A stretch of 35,717 nt of DNA, from assembly GCA_905210485.1 (NCBI GenBank), contig CAJLXA010000017.1, positions 1 through 35,717 on the forward strand. Direction: 5' to 3'. This document shows, in pieces, positions 1 to 7,720 of the stretch (its first letter is position 1; each line of letters begins with the position of its first letter). Position numbers and translations under genes: made by a program. The notes under the pieces are model-generated. The model searched no databases and had not been told where the DNA came from. It was given only the letters and a program-made list of their open reading frames with translations. The DNA is from an uncultured Eubacteriales bacterium (lineage in GTDB: Bacteria > Bacillota > Clostridia > Oscillospirales > CAG-272).

Positions 1-1531
1 CGTCCGTCAGCGCGCGCGTTTTGTGAAAATCGTCTTTGACCATACCGAAAAGAGGAATATCCGCGCCACATTCCGCCATGGCTTCACGGACGGCGGACAC
101 CTGTCCTTTGCCGCCGTCAAGCAGTATGAGATCGGGGCGCGTGCCGAGCGACCCCTCCTCCTTTCCGATGTGGGCAAGGCGGCGCGAAAGCGCTTCTTTC
201 ATGGAAGCAAAATCGTCGCGCGTTTCGCCGACGCGGACACGGAAAGTGCGGTAGTCGCTTTTTTTCATGCCGCCGTTTTCATAGACCACCATAGAAGCGG
301 TGATGGCCTCGTCGCCTATGTTGGATATATCGTAGGCTTCTATGCGATCCGGGATCACCTCAAGTCCGAGCATGGAAGAAAGCAGAATCAGATTTTTGTC
401 TTCTTTTTCCCGCTCACGGCGGTAAACGGCGGCTTTTTCTTCGGCGTTATGATACGCCATGTCACAGATCTTTCGGTTATCGCCCCGTTTCGGCGAACGA
501 ACGGCGACCCGACGGCCCTTTATTTCGGTCAGACGGTCGGAGAGCCAGAGACATTCTTCTTCTCCGGGATCGAAAGAAAGCAGAATTTCCCGCGGAATAT
601 CGACGGCGTCGCCGTAATAACGGCAGAGAAAGGACACACAGTCCTCATCTTCAAGGATCTCGTTCCCGGAAAACAGAAAGTCGTTTTTGTTATTCAGTTT
701 TCCGCCGCGGATATTGAGAACCGAAAGAACGCCGCATACGTCGTCGGAATAAAAGGCGACGGCGTCCTGCTCGGCAGTTTCGTCTCCGAGCACGTTTTGT
801 TTTTCGCGGAGATTTTTCAGCGCCGTAATACTGTCGCGGTACCGCGCGGCTTCCTCGAACCGCTCTTCTTCGGCGGCGCGGCGCATGTCGGCCTCAACGG
901 CCTCGACGGCACTTTTCATATTACCGGACAAGACGTCGGCGACCTGCGCCATACGTGCGCGATAGGCCTCCTTGGTGATGTCGCCGGCACATGGCGCCGT
1001 GCAACGTCCCATGTCGCGGTAAAGGCAGGGGCGTTCTTTTCCGATGTCACGCGGAAAACGGCGCTTGCAGGTCGGGAGCGCGAAGATGCGGCGGACGGTG
1101 TCCGCCACATCGTAAGCGACGCTCATGCCGCTGTAGGGGCCGAAATACTTGCCGCCGTCCGCATGGCGGTCGCGCGTGACGATCAACGCGGGGTAGGCGT
1201 CGGCTGTGATTTTGATGTACGGATAGGACTTTGCGTCCTTCAGTTTGATGTTGTATTTCGGCGTGTGCTTTTTTATCAGCGTGTTTTCAAGCGCCAATGC
1301 CTCGATTTCCGTATCGCAGAGCACCGTGTCGAAGTCGTATACACGTTCCACCATTCTGGCGGTTTTGTAATTGCGTTTTTCCCCGACAAAATAACTCATC
1401 ACGCGGTTCTGGAGTTTTTTCGATTTGCCGACATAGAGAATAACGCCGTTTTTATCGCGCATCAGGTAAACGCCGGGGGTCGGCGGCAGTTCACCGGCTT
1501 TTTTGCGCAGGAACATCAGTCTTTCGTTCAA
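1..1531 (-). CDS. uvrC: UvrABC excinuclease subunit C (3' end beyond window)
   Basis: Nucleotide excision repair nuclease that makes both incisions around a UvrB-bound lesion. The 510 visible codons show an N-terminal GIY-YIG domain (TPGVYLMRDKNG, then ILYVGKSKKL), a Cys-containing loop after residue 150 (GRCTAPCAGD), a UVR coiled coil that pairs with UvrB (EEERFEEAARYRDSI), and the start of the RNase H-like 3'-incision... domain region with AYDISN, LLDGGKGQ and KDDFHKTRAL. The last part of that domain and the helix-hairpin-helix pair lie outside the window, about 100 residues being missing against the usual 600. I chose a TTG start at 1531 because AAGGAGG lies 7 bases upstream; the first ATG (1516) would be 22 bases away. 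It follows ptsH on the same strand across an intrinsic terminator. The identity is secure; the TTG start is inferred from spacing. Confidence 0.95.
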   Translation of the reverse strand, partial: MNERLMFLRKKAGELPPTPGVYLMRDKNGVILYVGKSKKLQNRVMSYFVGEKRNYKTARMVERVYDFDTVLCDTEIEALALENTLIKKHTPKYNIKLKDAKSYPYIKITADAYPALIVTRDRHADGGKYFGPYSGMSVAYDVADTVRRIFALPTCKRRFPRDIGKERPCLYRDMGRCTAPCAGDITKEAYRARMAQVADVLSGNMKSAVEAVEADMRRAAEEERFEEAARYRDSITALKNLREKQNVLGDETAEQDAVAFYSDDVCGVLSVLNIRGGKLNNKNDFLFSGNEILEDEDCVSFLCRYYGDAVDIPREILLSFDPGEEECLWLSDRLTEIKGRRVAVRSPKRGDNRKICDMAYHNAEEKAAVYRREREKEDKNLILLSSMLGLEVIPDRIEAYDISNIGDEAITASMVVYENGGMKKSDYRTFRVRVGETRDDFASMKEALSRRLAHIGKEEGSLGTRPDLILLDGGKGQVSAVREAMAECGADIPLFGMVKDDFHKTRALTD

Positions 1532-1549
1532 AAGTCGACCTCCTTAACG

Positions 1550-1583
1550 AAAAAGGGCGGCGGTGCAGAAGCACCGGCCGCCG
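1550..1583 (-). terminator. Intrinsic terminator between ptsH and uvrC
   Basis: An 11-bp G+C-rich stem with one bulged base (arms 1556-1566 and 1571-1582, loop 1567-1570) is followed on the minus strand by CTTTTTCG. It starts 12 bases after the ptsH stop and ends just before the uvrC ribosome binding site, so uvrC expression from the ptsH promoter would depend on read-through. Confidence 0.8.
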
Positions 1584-1594
1584 TTAGATCTTAT

Positions 1595-1858
1595 TTATTC
1601 GCCGAGACCGCTGTCGATCAAAGCGACAAGGCCGTTCAGTGCCTCTTCTTCATCAACGCCTTCCGCCGTAAGCGTCACGGTCATACCCTTGACGATTCCG
1701 AGGGACAGTACGCCGAGAAGACTTTTGGCATTGATTCTGCGGTCATCTTTTTCAATCCAGATATTACTTTTATAGGAGTGCGCTTTCTGAATAAAAAAGG
1801 TTGCGGGTCTTGCATGAAGACCGACATTGTTTTGAATAGTAACGGTACGGCTTAACAT
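1595..1858 (-). CDS. ptsH: Phosphocarrier protein HPr
   Basis: Small cytoplasmic phosphocarrier of the sugar phosphotransferase system, 87 aa. It carries phosphate from enzyme I to sugar-specific EIIA domains. The active-site histidine is His15 in GLHARPA, and Ser46 in NAKSLLGV is the position phosphorylated by HPr kinase in Firmicutes, where P-Ser-HPr acts with CcpA in catabolite repression; having His15 rules out the Crh paralogue. The start at 1858 gives the standard HPr N-terminus; an in-frame ATG at 1870 lies directly on the GGGAG ribosome binding site and is less likely. The gene has its own strong promoter and is not next to ptsI, which is elsewhere or absent. Confidence 0.95.
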   Translation of the reverse strand: MLSRTVTIQNNVGLHARPATFFIQKAHSYKSNIWIEKDDRRINAKSLLGVLSLGIVKGMTVTLTAEGVDEEEALNGLVALIDSGLGE

Positions 1859-1929
1859 ATACGCATACATCTCCCAGGAATCATCGGTTGCGACAGAACC
1901 TGCGCACCGAGTATTACATATTGTAAACT

Positions 1930-1958
1930 ATTATAGCAAAGTCAGAAAGAAAAATCAA
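1930..1958 (-). promoter_or_regulatory. Promoter of ptsH
   Basis: Minus-strand TTGATT (1953-1958), 17-base spacer, perfect TATAAT (1930-1935). The predicted transcript would have a leader of about 65 bases before ptsH. Confidence 0.85.
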
Positions 1959-2025
1959 TAGATTTTCGCAAAAAAATTTACATTTTCGACAAGTAATCCG
2001 GCAGAAGCCTCAACTTTTCGGTTCA

Positions 2026-2505
2026 TCAGGCAATTTCGGTCACATATAAACGGAAATATGCGTTCTCACCTACGGCGTCGGCCTCGCTTCCCGGCACAAA
2101 ATAGGTTTTGCCGCCGAGAAAAAAGCCGTTCGGCGTGGAGGCGCCGTGAAGCAACAGTTTGCCTTCAACGCGTTTCTTTAAGAGCGACGGGAGATAGATG
2201 ACGGCGCCGTCCTTGGCGTAGGGAACGGGAACGGGTTTCACTTCCGCTTCCATAACGGTTGCCGTATATTGATCAAACAGCAGAACGGACTGTTCTTTGG
2301 CAATGACCTCGGCGACTTCGGGGATCAGGGCGTCGGTGCGGAAAGACACAACGGTTTCCGCGTCATTGCCGAGTGGCTTTTCGCGCATTGTATACACGCG
2401 GAAAGCGATTCCTGCCAAAGAACAAAGTAAAAGCAGGATCAACAGTATATCCAGAAAATTCAGGCGTTTTTTTTCGTTTTTTTTCGCGGATCGTATGTTT
2501 TTCAT
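2026..2505 (-). CDS. DUF4330-like membrane-anchored protein (second of pair)
   Basis: 159 aa. A charged N-terminus (residues 1-14) is followed by one hydrophobic helix at about 17-35 (FLDILLILLLLCSLAGIAF) and an outside domain of some 120 residues with no Cys. The layout and the 'NFLDILLILLLL' style of the anchor resemble DUF4330 proteins, which in clostridia often sit next to exopolysaccharide genes. Its start overlaps the stop of the upstream gene by four bases (ATGA), so the two are translationally coupled. Family membership is my recollection of the pattern, not a search; the function is unknown. An accessory role in polysaccharide assembly is inferred from the adjacent polymerase. Confidence 0.65.
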   Translation of the reverse strand: MKNIRSAKKNEKKRLNFLDILLILLLLCSLAGIAFRVYTMREKPLGNDAETVVSFRTDALIPEVAEVIAKEQSVLLFDQYTATVMEAEVKPVPVPYAKDGAVIYLPSLLKKRVEGKLLLHGASTPNGFFLGGKTYFVPGSEADAVGENAYFRLYVTEIA

Positions 2506-2978
2506 GGAATAACCTCGGTTCGTTTAATGCAAATGCCGCTTCCCGTGTAGGCGGGAAGCCGGAGATACAGCGTTTCGCCTGCGAGCATACGGTGACCGCC
2601 TACGGCGAGTGATCCGTCGGCTGACGCGGTCAGCGTCAGGGTGACGTCTTTTTTCTTTTCATCATTATAAAGACGAAGACGATGACCGGAGTCCACGGCT
2701 TCCGTGCGGCAGGCGGAAAGGCGGACATCGGTCACGGTACCGAGCGCGGCCTTGGACACGCTGTCGGTCAGAAGATCGCCGACGCCGATGCCGTTTGCAA
2801 TTTCCGCGGAGACGCCCGGGATCATGATTTCATAGGTAACGGATGTTTCCCCTTTTTTATCGGGAAGCAGAAGACGGTAGGTAAAAAACAGAATGAAAAG
2901 CGCGGAGACGATAAGACAGGAAGAAAGGATAAAACTGAAAAAGCGGATAGAGAAACGGGTATTTTTCGCTTTTTCCAC
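2502..2978 (-). CDS. DUF4330-like membrane-anchored protein (first of pair)
   Basis: 158 aa with a GTG start at 2978, supported by AAGGAG 7 bases upstream. One membrane helix (about residues 11-33) is followed by an outside domain. Residues 47-84 (IPGVSAEIANGIGVGDLLTD, then SKAALGTV) resemble the 'G D x V x D ... S ... G x V' pattern typical of DUF4330 proteins. It is 15 bases downstream of the O-antigen-ligase gene and overlaps the next DUF4330-like gene by 4 bases. The two proteins are similar in size and layout but clearly diverged, so they may form a heteromer. Function unknown; the context suggests surface polysaccharide assembly. Confidence 0.65.
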   Translation of the reverse strand: MEKAKNTRFSIRFFSFILSSCLIVSALFILFFTYRLLLPDKKGETSVTYEIMIPGVSAEIANGIGVGDLLTDSVSKAALGTVTDVRLSACRTEAVDSGHRLRLYNDEKKKDVTLTLTASADGSLAVGGHRMLAGETLYLRLPAYTGSGICIKRTEVIP

Positions 2979-2993
2979 GGGTAACTCCTTTAT

Positions 2994-4937
2994 TTATTTT
3001 CTGACGGTAACATCTACGGAACTGTACAGAGAATGACTGTTCTGCTGGAACGAATTTTCATTTTCGCGCATGCGGCCGATACGGCCGAGCGCCACGGTAA
3101 CGCCCACCAATAAGAAGAAAAGATAATAAACGCGCGGACTGTAGAGGACATAGTCGAACATGCCGTTTACCATTACGCCGGAAAGCGCCGAGAAGAAGCC
3201 GATATGCAATATGCGCATACGGTCCTTACGGCTTTCTCCGTGGTGGGATACAACGTGAACAAACAGAAGAAAGGCGAGAATCAGGAAGAGAAGAGGCCCC
3301 ATAAAGCCGACTTCACAGAAAGATTGCAAATAAAGATTATGCGCGTGCACCGCTTCTTCCGCGCCGGCAGGCGCATAGAGCGGATAGACCGCGGAAAAAG
3401 CTTCGTCACCGACGCCGATACCGCCGATGCCGAAATCGCCGAGAAGGCGCAGAACGCCGCGGTAAATACTGATACGATAAGAGAAAGAAGAATCCAGCGA
3501 TGTGCCCGGAAGAAAGAGCGCGGTGACCGACGCAAGCCGCGAAAGAATACTTTGCGGAACAAACCACAGCCCGATCGGCAGACAGACCGCGATAAGCGGA
3601 ATCAGGGCGGGGGAACGGCGGCTGTACAGCAGGATAAATGCCAGTACGGCAATGAAAAGACCGATCCACGCGCCGCGCGACCACGTAAGCGTCAGCGCCG
3701 TGAGAATAACGACAAAAGAAACAAAATACATGAATTTCTGACCGGGAGCGCGTCGCGCGGTCATGAGAGCAAGAGCGAGAGGGGCGCCGATGAGAAGATA
3801 TACGGAAAGGATATTGGCGTTACCGAAAAAAGCGGAAACGCGCCCCGATATATCGGCAAACATGGTGTCATCGAGCCAGGAATGTACGGCGTCGCCCGTG
3901 TAGTATTCCAGAATGGCAAAGACGGACACAACGGCCGTGACCATGACGGCGAGCCGGCAAAAACGGTAGAAAGACGCTTCGCCGGACAGCAGATTCGACG
4001 CAAGAAAATAGCCAAGAAGCAGTACGGCGCAACCGCCGGCGCGCAGGAATGACGCCTGCCCGCCGTATGAGAAAATGCCGCCGAAGAACGTGAGAAGAAT
4101 GAAAAGCAGAATCACAAAATCGGTAGGCGCGGGGTTCAGCGTTCGTTTGTTCATCAGCAGTTTTCCGAAATAGGATACGGTTCCCGCCGCCACCGTCAGA
4201 ACGAGAAACAGGGTGCCGTTCTGAAAAATACCGGCGAGCGGGATCAGAAACAAGGACAGATAAAGCGAGAATTCCGGCCGATCCATGATGAGAAGGAAGA
4301 GAATCGTGGCGATCAGAATCACGCAGATGCGGAGCGGCGTTACAAAAAGCGCAAGTCCCGAAAGAAACGCGCCGTACAGAAATGCTCTGCCGAGCGGAAT
4401 ACCGCGGCGGGGATTGTCCGGGACGAGAAGCGACAGTCCGAGATATTCTATCAGAATGTAACGCAGGAAACGGCTGCCGGATACGGCGCGGTAAAGCGGA
4501 ACGTCAAAGAAAAGCAGAATCAGCGAAAACAAAGCGAACGTGAGTGCGACCACAAAGGTTCTCATGCTGTAGACTGCCGGAATCGTATCAATGAACAGTT
4601 GCAGAAGATATACGAGAGCGGTCATTATGCCGAAAGAAATGGCTATCATGCCGTACGACTGACAGGAGGTGGATATCAGGGTATCTTTCAGATAGGCGGA
4701 AAACCGGGAGAAGCGTCCGTTATGAAGACGGCGCGACACCGCACGGCGGAGAGGGGCGGTACCGTCCGCGGCGGCAACCGCCATGCCGTTTTCCACAGCG
4801 CGGCAGGCGTTCGGATAAATGCGCCGCGTGCGGCCGTAGGCGGAACGGAAAAAGAGCCGGTAAAGATACGCAATGCCGCGGCGCAGGCCGCCGAGGATAA
4901 CGCTGTTTTCGACAAGGCTTTCCAGGCGTTTCTTCAT
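2994..4937 (-). CDS. O-antigen ligase / Wzy-type polysaccharide polymerase family membrane protein
   Basis: 647-aa integral membrane protein with about a dozen hydrophobic segments. The C-terminal two thirds has the hallmarks of the O-antigen ligase (Wzy_C) family: TLTWSRGAWIGLFIA near residue 415, and a long outside loop ending in VHAHNLYLQSFCEVGF followed by closing helices. The N-terminal 170 residues include a charged cytoplasmic start and two or three extra helices, longer than classical WaaL or Wzy. In Gram-positive bacteria such proteins polymerise or ligate exopolysaccharide or cell-wall glycan repeats from undecaprenyl diphosphate. AAGGAG stands 6 bases before the ATG. It lies 37 bases after trmD and leads into the two DUF4330-like genes. 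The substrate polymer cannot be read from the sequence. Confidence 0.8.
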   Translation of the reverse strand: MKKRLESLVENSVILGGLRRGIAYLYRLFFRSAYGRTRRIYPNACRAVENGMAVAAADGTAPLRRAVSRRLHNGRFSRFSAYLKDTLISTSCQSYGMIAISFGIMTALVYLLQLFIDTIPAVYSMRTFVVALTFALFSLILLFFDVPLYRAVSGSRFLRYILIEYLGLSLLVPDNPRRGIPLGRAFLYGAFLSGLALFVTPLRICVILIATILFLLIMDRPEFSLYLSLFLIPLAGIFQNGTLFLVLTVAAGTVSYFGKLLMNKRTLNPAPTDFVILLFILLTFFGGIFSYGGQASFLRAGGCAVLLLGYFLASNLLSGEASFYRFCRLAVMVTAVVSVFAILEYYTGDAVHSWLDDTMFADISGRVSAFFGNANILSVYLLIGAPLALALMTARRAPGQKFMYFVSFVVILTALTLTWSRGAWIGLFIAVLAFILLYSRRSPALIPLIAVCLPIGLWFVPQSILSRLASVTALFLPGTSLDSSFSYRISIYRGVLRLLGDFGIGGIGVGDEAFSAVYPLYAPAGAEEAVHAHNLYLQSFCEVGFMGPLLFLILAFLLFVHVVSHHGESRKDRMRILHIGFFSALSGVMVNGMFDYVLYSPRVYYLFFLLVGVTVALGRIGRMRENENSFQQNSHSLYSSVDVTVRK

Positions 4938-4974
4938 AGTGACTCCTTTCTTTGCATAACACGGTGTATTCTGT

Positions 4975-5679
4975 TCACGACGGATCTTCGTTTTTATCTT
5001 TCAGAAGGTCGGGGCGGCGCTCGCGCGTCAGGCGAAGCGCCTGCTCGTAACGCCATTTGTCAATGTTTTCGTGGTGGCCGGAAAGCAGGACATCGGGTAC
5101 GCGGCGCCCGTGGAATTCGGCCGGTTTGGTATATTGCGGATATTCAAGAAGGCCGGAAGCAATGCTTTCACCCTCGTAACATTCGGGGGAAGAGAGAACG
5201 CCCGGAAGCAGTCTTGAAACCGCGTCCACGACGATGCAGGCGGGAATCTCGCCGCCCGTCAGCACATAGTCGCCGATGGATATTTCATCATCGACGATTT
5301 CTTCGATGACGCGTTCGTCCACGCCTTCATAGTGTCCGCAAAGAAACACAAGGCGGTCGTATCCGGACAGTTCCCGCGCGATTTTCTGACTGAACAGCCG
5401 TCCTTTCGGCGTCATGTAGATCACGCGCCGCTTTTCCGTTTCGGGAAGACCGTCCACAATACTGCGATAGCAGTCGTAAATCGGCGCACATTCCATGATC
5501 ATACCCATGCCGCCGCCGTACGGACTGTCGTCGACGCGGCGAGTTTTCCGATGCGAAAAGTCGCGGATATCATGGCAGGACACGGTAATGCATCCGTTTT
5601 TCTGCGCACGGCCGATGATGCTCTCGCCGAGAACGCGCGTCACAAGATCGGGAAAAAGCGTCATAATGTCAAACGTCAT
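4975..5679 (-). CDS. trmD: tRNA (guanine37-N1)-methyltransferase
   Basis: 234 aa, the usual TrmD length. It makes m1G37 in tRNAs that read C-starting codons and so prevents +1 frameshifting. Visible motifs include the N-terminal MTFDIMTLFPD, DDSPYGGGMGM, LCGHYEGVDERV and the trefoil-knot SAM site SIGDYVLTGGE, followed by LLEYPQYTKP and the basic C-terminal domain. It overlaps rimM by 11 bases, so the two are translationally coupled. The usual rpsP/ffh neighbours are missing upstream; surface polysaccharide genes flank the pair on both sides instead. Confidence 0.97.
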   Translation of the reverse strand: MTFDIMTLFPDLVTRVLGESIIGRAQKNGCITVSCHDIRDFSHRKTRRVDDSPYGGGMGMIMECAPIYDCYRSIVDGLPETEKRRVIYMTPKGRLFSQKIARELSGYDRLVFLCGHYEGVDERVIEEIVDDEISIGDYVLTGGEIPACIVVDAVSRLLPGVLSSPECYEGESIASGLLEYPQYTKPAEFHGRRVPDVLLSGHHENIDKWRYEQALRLTRERRPDLLKDKNEDPS

Positions 5680-6181
5680 CGAAAAGACCCTCCGCCGGAC
5701 GAATAAAAATACCGCGTTCGGGATCGATCGAAACGATAAACTGCGGGACGGCGGGGAACAGTACCTCGCCGTTTTCGGTTTTTACGGTATAGAGGTCGGA
5801 CGCGACGCCGCGCTCCGTATCGGTAACGGTACCGTACACGCGCCCGGTATCCGCGTCGATCACCGGGAGACCGCACAGGTCGCAGAGCAACGCCGCGCCG
5901 GGGCGCAACGGAATATCGTCGCGCGCGGCATAAAGTATCGTATTTTTCAAGGAAGCCGCTTGGTTCATGTCCGTTACATTTTCCAGAAAGGCCAGAACAT
6001 ACCCTTTGTGAATACGCTTATTTGTCAACTTTCGTTTACAATACGTTCCGTTTTCATAAAGATATACGGCAGGGAGCGAGCAAAGCATCTCCGGCGTATC
6101 GCAATAGGATTCGATCTTCAGTTCTCCGCGGCAACCGTGCGTATTGACGATGCGGCCGCATTCCGGGTACATGGTTTTCAT
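5669..6181 (-). CDS. rimM: Ribosome maturation factor RimM
   Basis: 170-aa 30S maturation factor that binds S19 and helps assemble the 30S head. The N-terminal RimM barrel begins with GRIVNTHGCRGELKI and the C-terminal PRC-barrel part contains CDLCGLPVIDADTG and the closing VPQFIVSIDPERGIF. The ATG at 6181 has AGGA about 10 bases upstream; a second ATG three codons in is possible. It is the first gene after a consensus promoter and is followed by overlapping trmD, a conserved pair in bacteria. Confidence 0.95.
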   Translation of the reverse strand: MKTMYPECGRIVNTHGCRGELKIESYCDTPEMLCSLPAVYLYENGTYCKRKLTNKRIHKGYVLAFLENVTDMNQAASLKNTILYAARDDIPLRPGAALLCDLCGLPVIDADTGRVYGTVTDTERGVASDLYTVKTENGEVLFPAVPQFIVSIDPERGIFIRPAEGLFDDV

Positions 6182-6280
6182 AAACGCGACGTCCTCATGT
6201 GTAGTCGGATAATAAGAATACGGGCGGCGATAACGAAAGAATTCTTCCGACGCCGGCTTTTTCTTATTTCATTCTAACAT

Positions 6281-6309
6281 AGTATAACACATCTTTTGCG
6301 CGTTTGCAA
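6281..6309 (-). promoter_or_regulatory. Promoter of the rimM-trmD operon
   Basis: Minus-strand TTGCAA (6304-6309), 17-base spacer, TATACT (6281-6286). It begins four bases after the stop of the upstream glycosyltransferase gene, and no terminator separates the two, so the operon can be fed both by this promoter and by read-through. The transcript would have a leader of about 95 bases. Confidence 0.8.
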
Positions 6310-6312
6310 GCG

Positions 6313-7467
6313 TTATTTCGGCGCGGCGCCGTAAGAAGCCGCATTTTTTTCTTCATGGTGCCGGCGGCGGTTCAGCATACGGTATACGTTATCGTAAGCC
6401 GCGGCCATACTGTCGGCGGTAAAATAAGTGTTGTAACGACGTTCCGCGCCGTGCGACAGGCGGGTATACAGCGTTCTGTCGATATACAGACGTCTCAGTT
6501 TTACGGCGAGATCGGCCGCCGCGTCGGTAGCGAAAAGGAGACCGTTTTCTCCGTTCTTGACCATGAAAGGATTACCGCCGTAGTGAGAAGCGACGGCGGG
6601 TATACCGAGGGACATGGCTTCCGACAATGCAAGACAGGAAGTTTCCGTTCCGCGCGAGGCGTTCACAATGACCGAAAAAAGCGAATACAGCGGCGCGGGG
6701 TCGGGTACAAATCCCGTGAACGTTACAAGATCGGCAATACCGTATTCCTCTGCCATACGGCGGAGCGCCGTTTCTTCTTCACCGCTTCCGACAATGAGAA
6801 AACGGTAATCGGCGTCTTTTTCGCAGGAGAGCATTTTTGCCGCTTGCAAAAGAACGTCCACACCCTTGTCTTTCACGAGTCTTGCCACCATGCCGACGAC
6901 AAAACTGTCCGATGTGTAACCGTATTTTCGCGCGAGGATTTCTTTTTCTTTCGGAGGCAGTCTGCGCTTTTTTTCACTGCCGTTGGGAATAACGCATATT
7001 CTGTCGCGCGGGATACCCATGCGGATCAGATCCCGCTCGGCCGCTTCGGCAGTGGCGATATAGTAGTCGGAAAAACGTTTGGACAAAAGAGCGGACGCCA
7101 TATGCTGTGCCCCATGATAATACGGTCTTTCCGTATACGCGCAATGCCGCGTGGTGACAATAGGGGCGATGCGCGTAAGCCGCGCGGCGGCGCGCGCGGT
7201 AAAATTTGCGTGCGTATGCACAATATCGGGACGAATCTTTTCAAAAACGCGCATATATCGCGGAATATCGTGCGGAGAGAATGAACGGTCGCCCGTTACG
7301 GGAAGAAGCAGAACATGCGCGCCCGTTGTGGCGAGGCGCTGTTCGAGAAGGCTGCCTTTCGGCAGAAGGACATAGGAATCGGAAAATGCCGTATGGCGGA
7401 GAAGCGTTTCGAGAAGAACGCCGGCACCGCCGACATTACTGTCGCTGATGCAGTGACATATCCGCAT
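6313..7467 (-). CDS. Family 4 glycosyltransferase (GT-B fold)
   Basis: 384 aa, cytoplasmic. The N-terminal half has the glycine-rich acceptor-side loop (ISDSNVGGAGVLLETLL) and the HTHANFTARAAARL segment. The C-terminal donor half has GMVARLVKDKGVDVLLQA, then EAMSLGIPAVASHYGGNPF and VKNGENGLLF, the E-x7-E-like nucleotide-sugar site of GT4 enzymes. It adds a sugar from a nucleotide donor to a lipid-linked or polymer acceptor; the sugar cannot be told from sequence. AAGGAG stands 6 bases before the ATG. Downstream come rimM-trmD and the polymerase, so it probably belongs to the same exopolysaccharide locus. Confidence 0.88.
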   Translation of the reverse strand: MRICHCISDSNVGGAGVLLETLLRHTAFSDSYVLLPKGSLLEQRLATTGAHVLLLPVTGDRSFSPHDIPRYMRVFEKIRPDIVHTHANFTARAAARLTRIAPIVTTRHCAYTERPYYHGAQHMASALLSKRFSDYYIATAEAAERDLIRMGIPRDRICVIPNGSEKKRRLPPKEKEILARKYGYTSDSFVVGMVARLVKDKGVDVLLQAAKMLSCEKDADYRFLIVGSGEEETALRRMAEEYGIADLVTFTGFVPDPAPLYSLFSVIVNASRGTETSCLALSEAMSLGIPAVASHYGGNPFMVKNGENGLLFATDAAADLAVKLRRLYIDRTLYTRLSHGAERRYNTYFTADSMAAAYDNVYRMLNRRRHHEEKNAASYGAAPK

Positions 7468-7568
7468 AGAAGCTCCTTTCGGAATGAGGTGTTGCGCGCG
7501 GCGTTTTTGTCCGATGATAAAGAAACAGCGATTCGTCGGGTCGGGCAGAAAAAAACGTCACTGTCGGT

Positions 7569-7574
7569 AGTATA
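7569..7574 (-). promoter_or_regulatory. Probable -10 of the glycosyltransferase promoter
   Basis: Minus-strand TATACT at a suitable place about 100 bases before the glycosyltransferase start. No good -35 hexamer is visible 16-18 bases upstream, so this is only a candidate. Confidence 0.4.
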
Positions 7575-7612
7575 ACGCATTTTTTCCGTGTTATGCCGGA
7601 ATAACGGTATTT

Positions 7613-7642
7613 CTCCTTTTGCAATATCTCCTTTTGCAATAT
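7613..7642. repeat. Perfect 15-bp tandem duplication
   Basis: Two head-to-tail copies (7613-7627 and 7628-7642) of a 15-base unit. Read on the minus strand each copy contains AAAAGGAG, a Shine-Dalgarno-like sequence, yet no start codon with an open frame of note follows. It lies just past the purine permease terminator. It may be a simple slippage duplication. Confidence 0.7.
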
Positions 7643-7676
7643 AAAAATAAAAAGGCTGAGTCGTTGAGACTCAGCC
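7641..7676 (-). terminator. Intrinsic terminator of the purine permease gene
   Basis: Perfect 9-bp stem (7654-7662 with 7668-7676, loop of 5) followed on the minus strand by TTTTTATTTTT. It lies about 45 bases after the permease stop codon. Confidence 0.92.
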
Positions 7677-7720
7677 CGGATCGTTTCAAGCGGATATTTT
7701 TCGGAAAACGGTTTCCGCAA

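Noticed and set aside
23..1855. 610-codon open frame on the plus strand opposite uvrC and ptsH
   Set aside because: It is antisense to two clear genes with catalytic motifs, has no family-like sequence, and crosses their terminator; it is a shadow frame.
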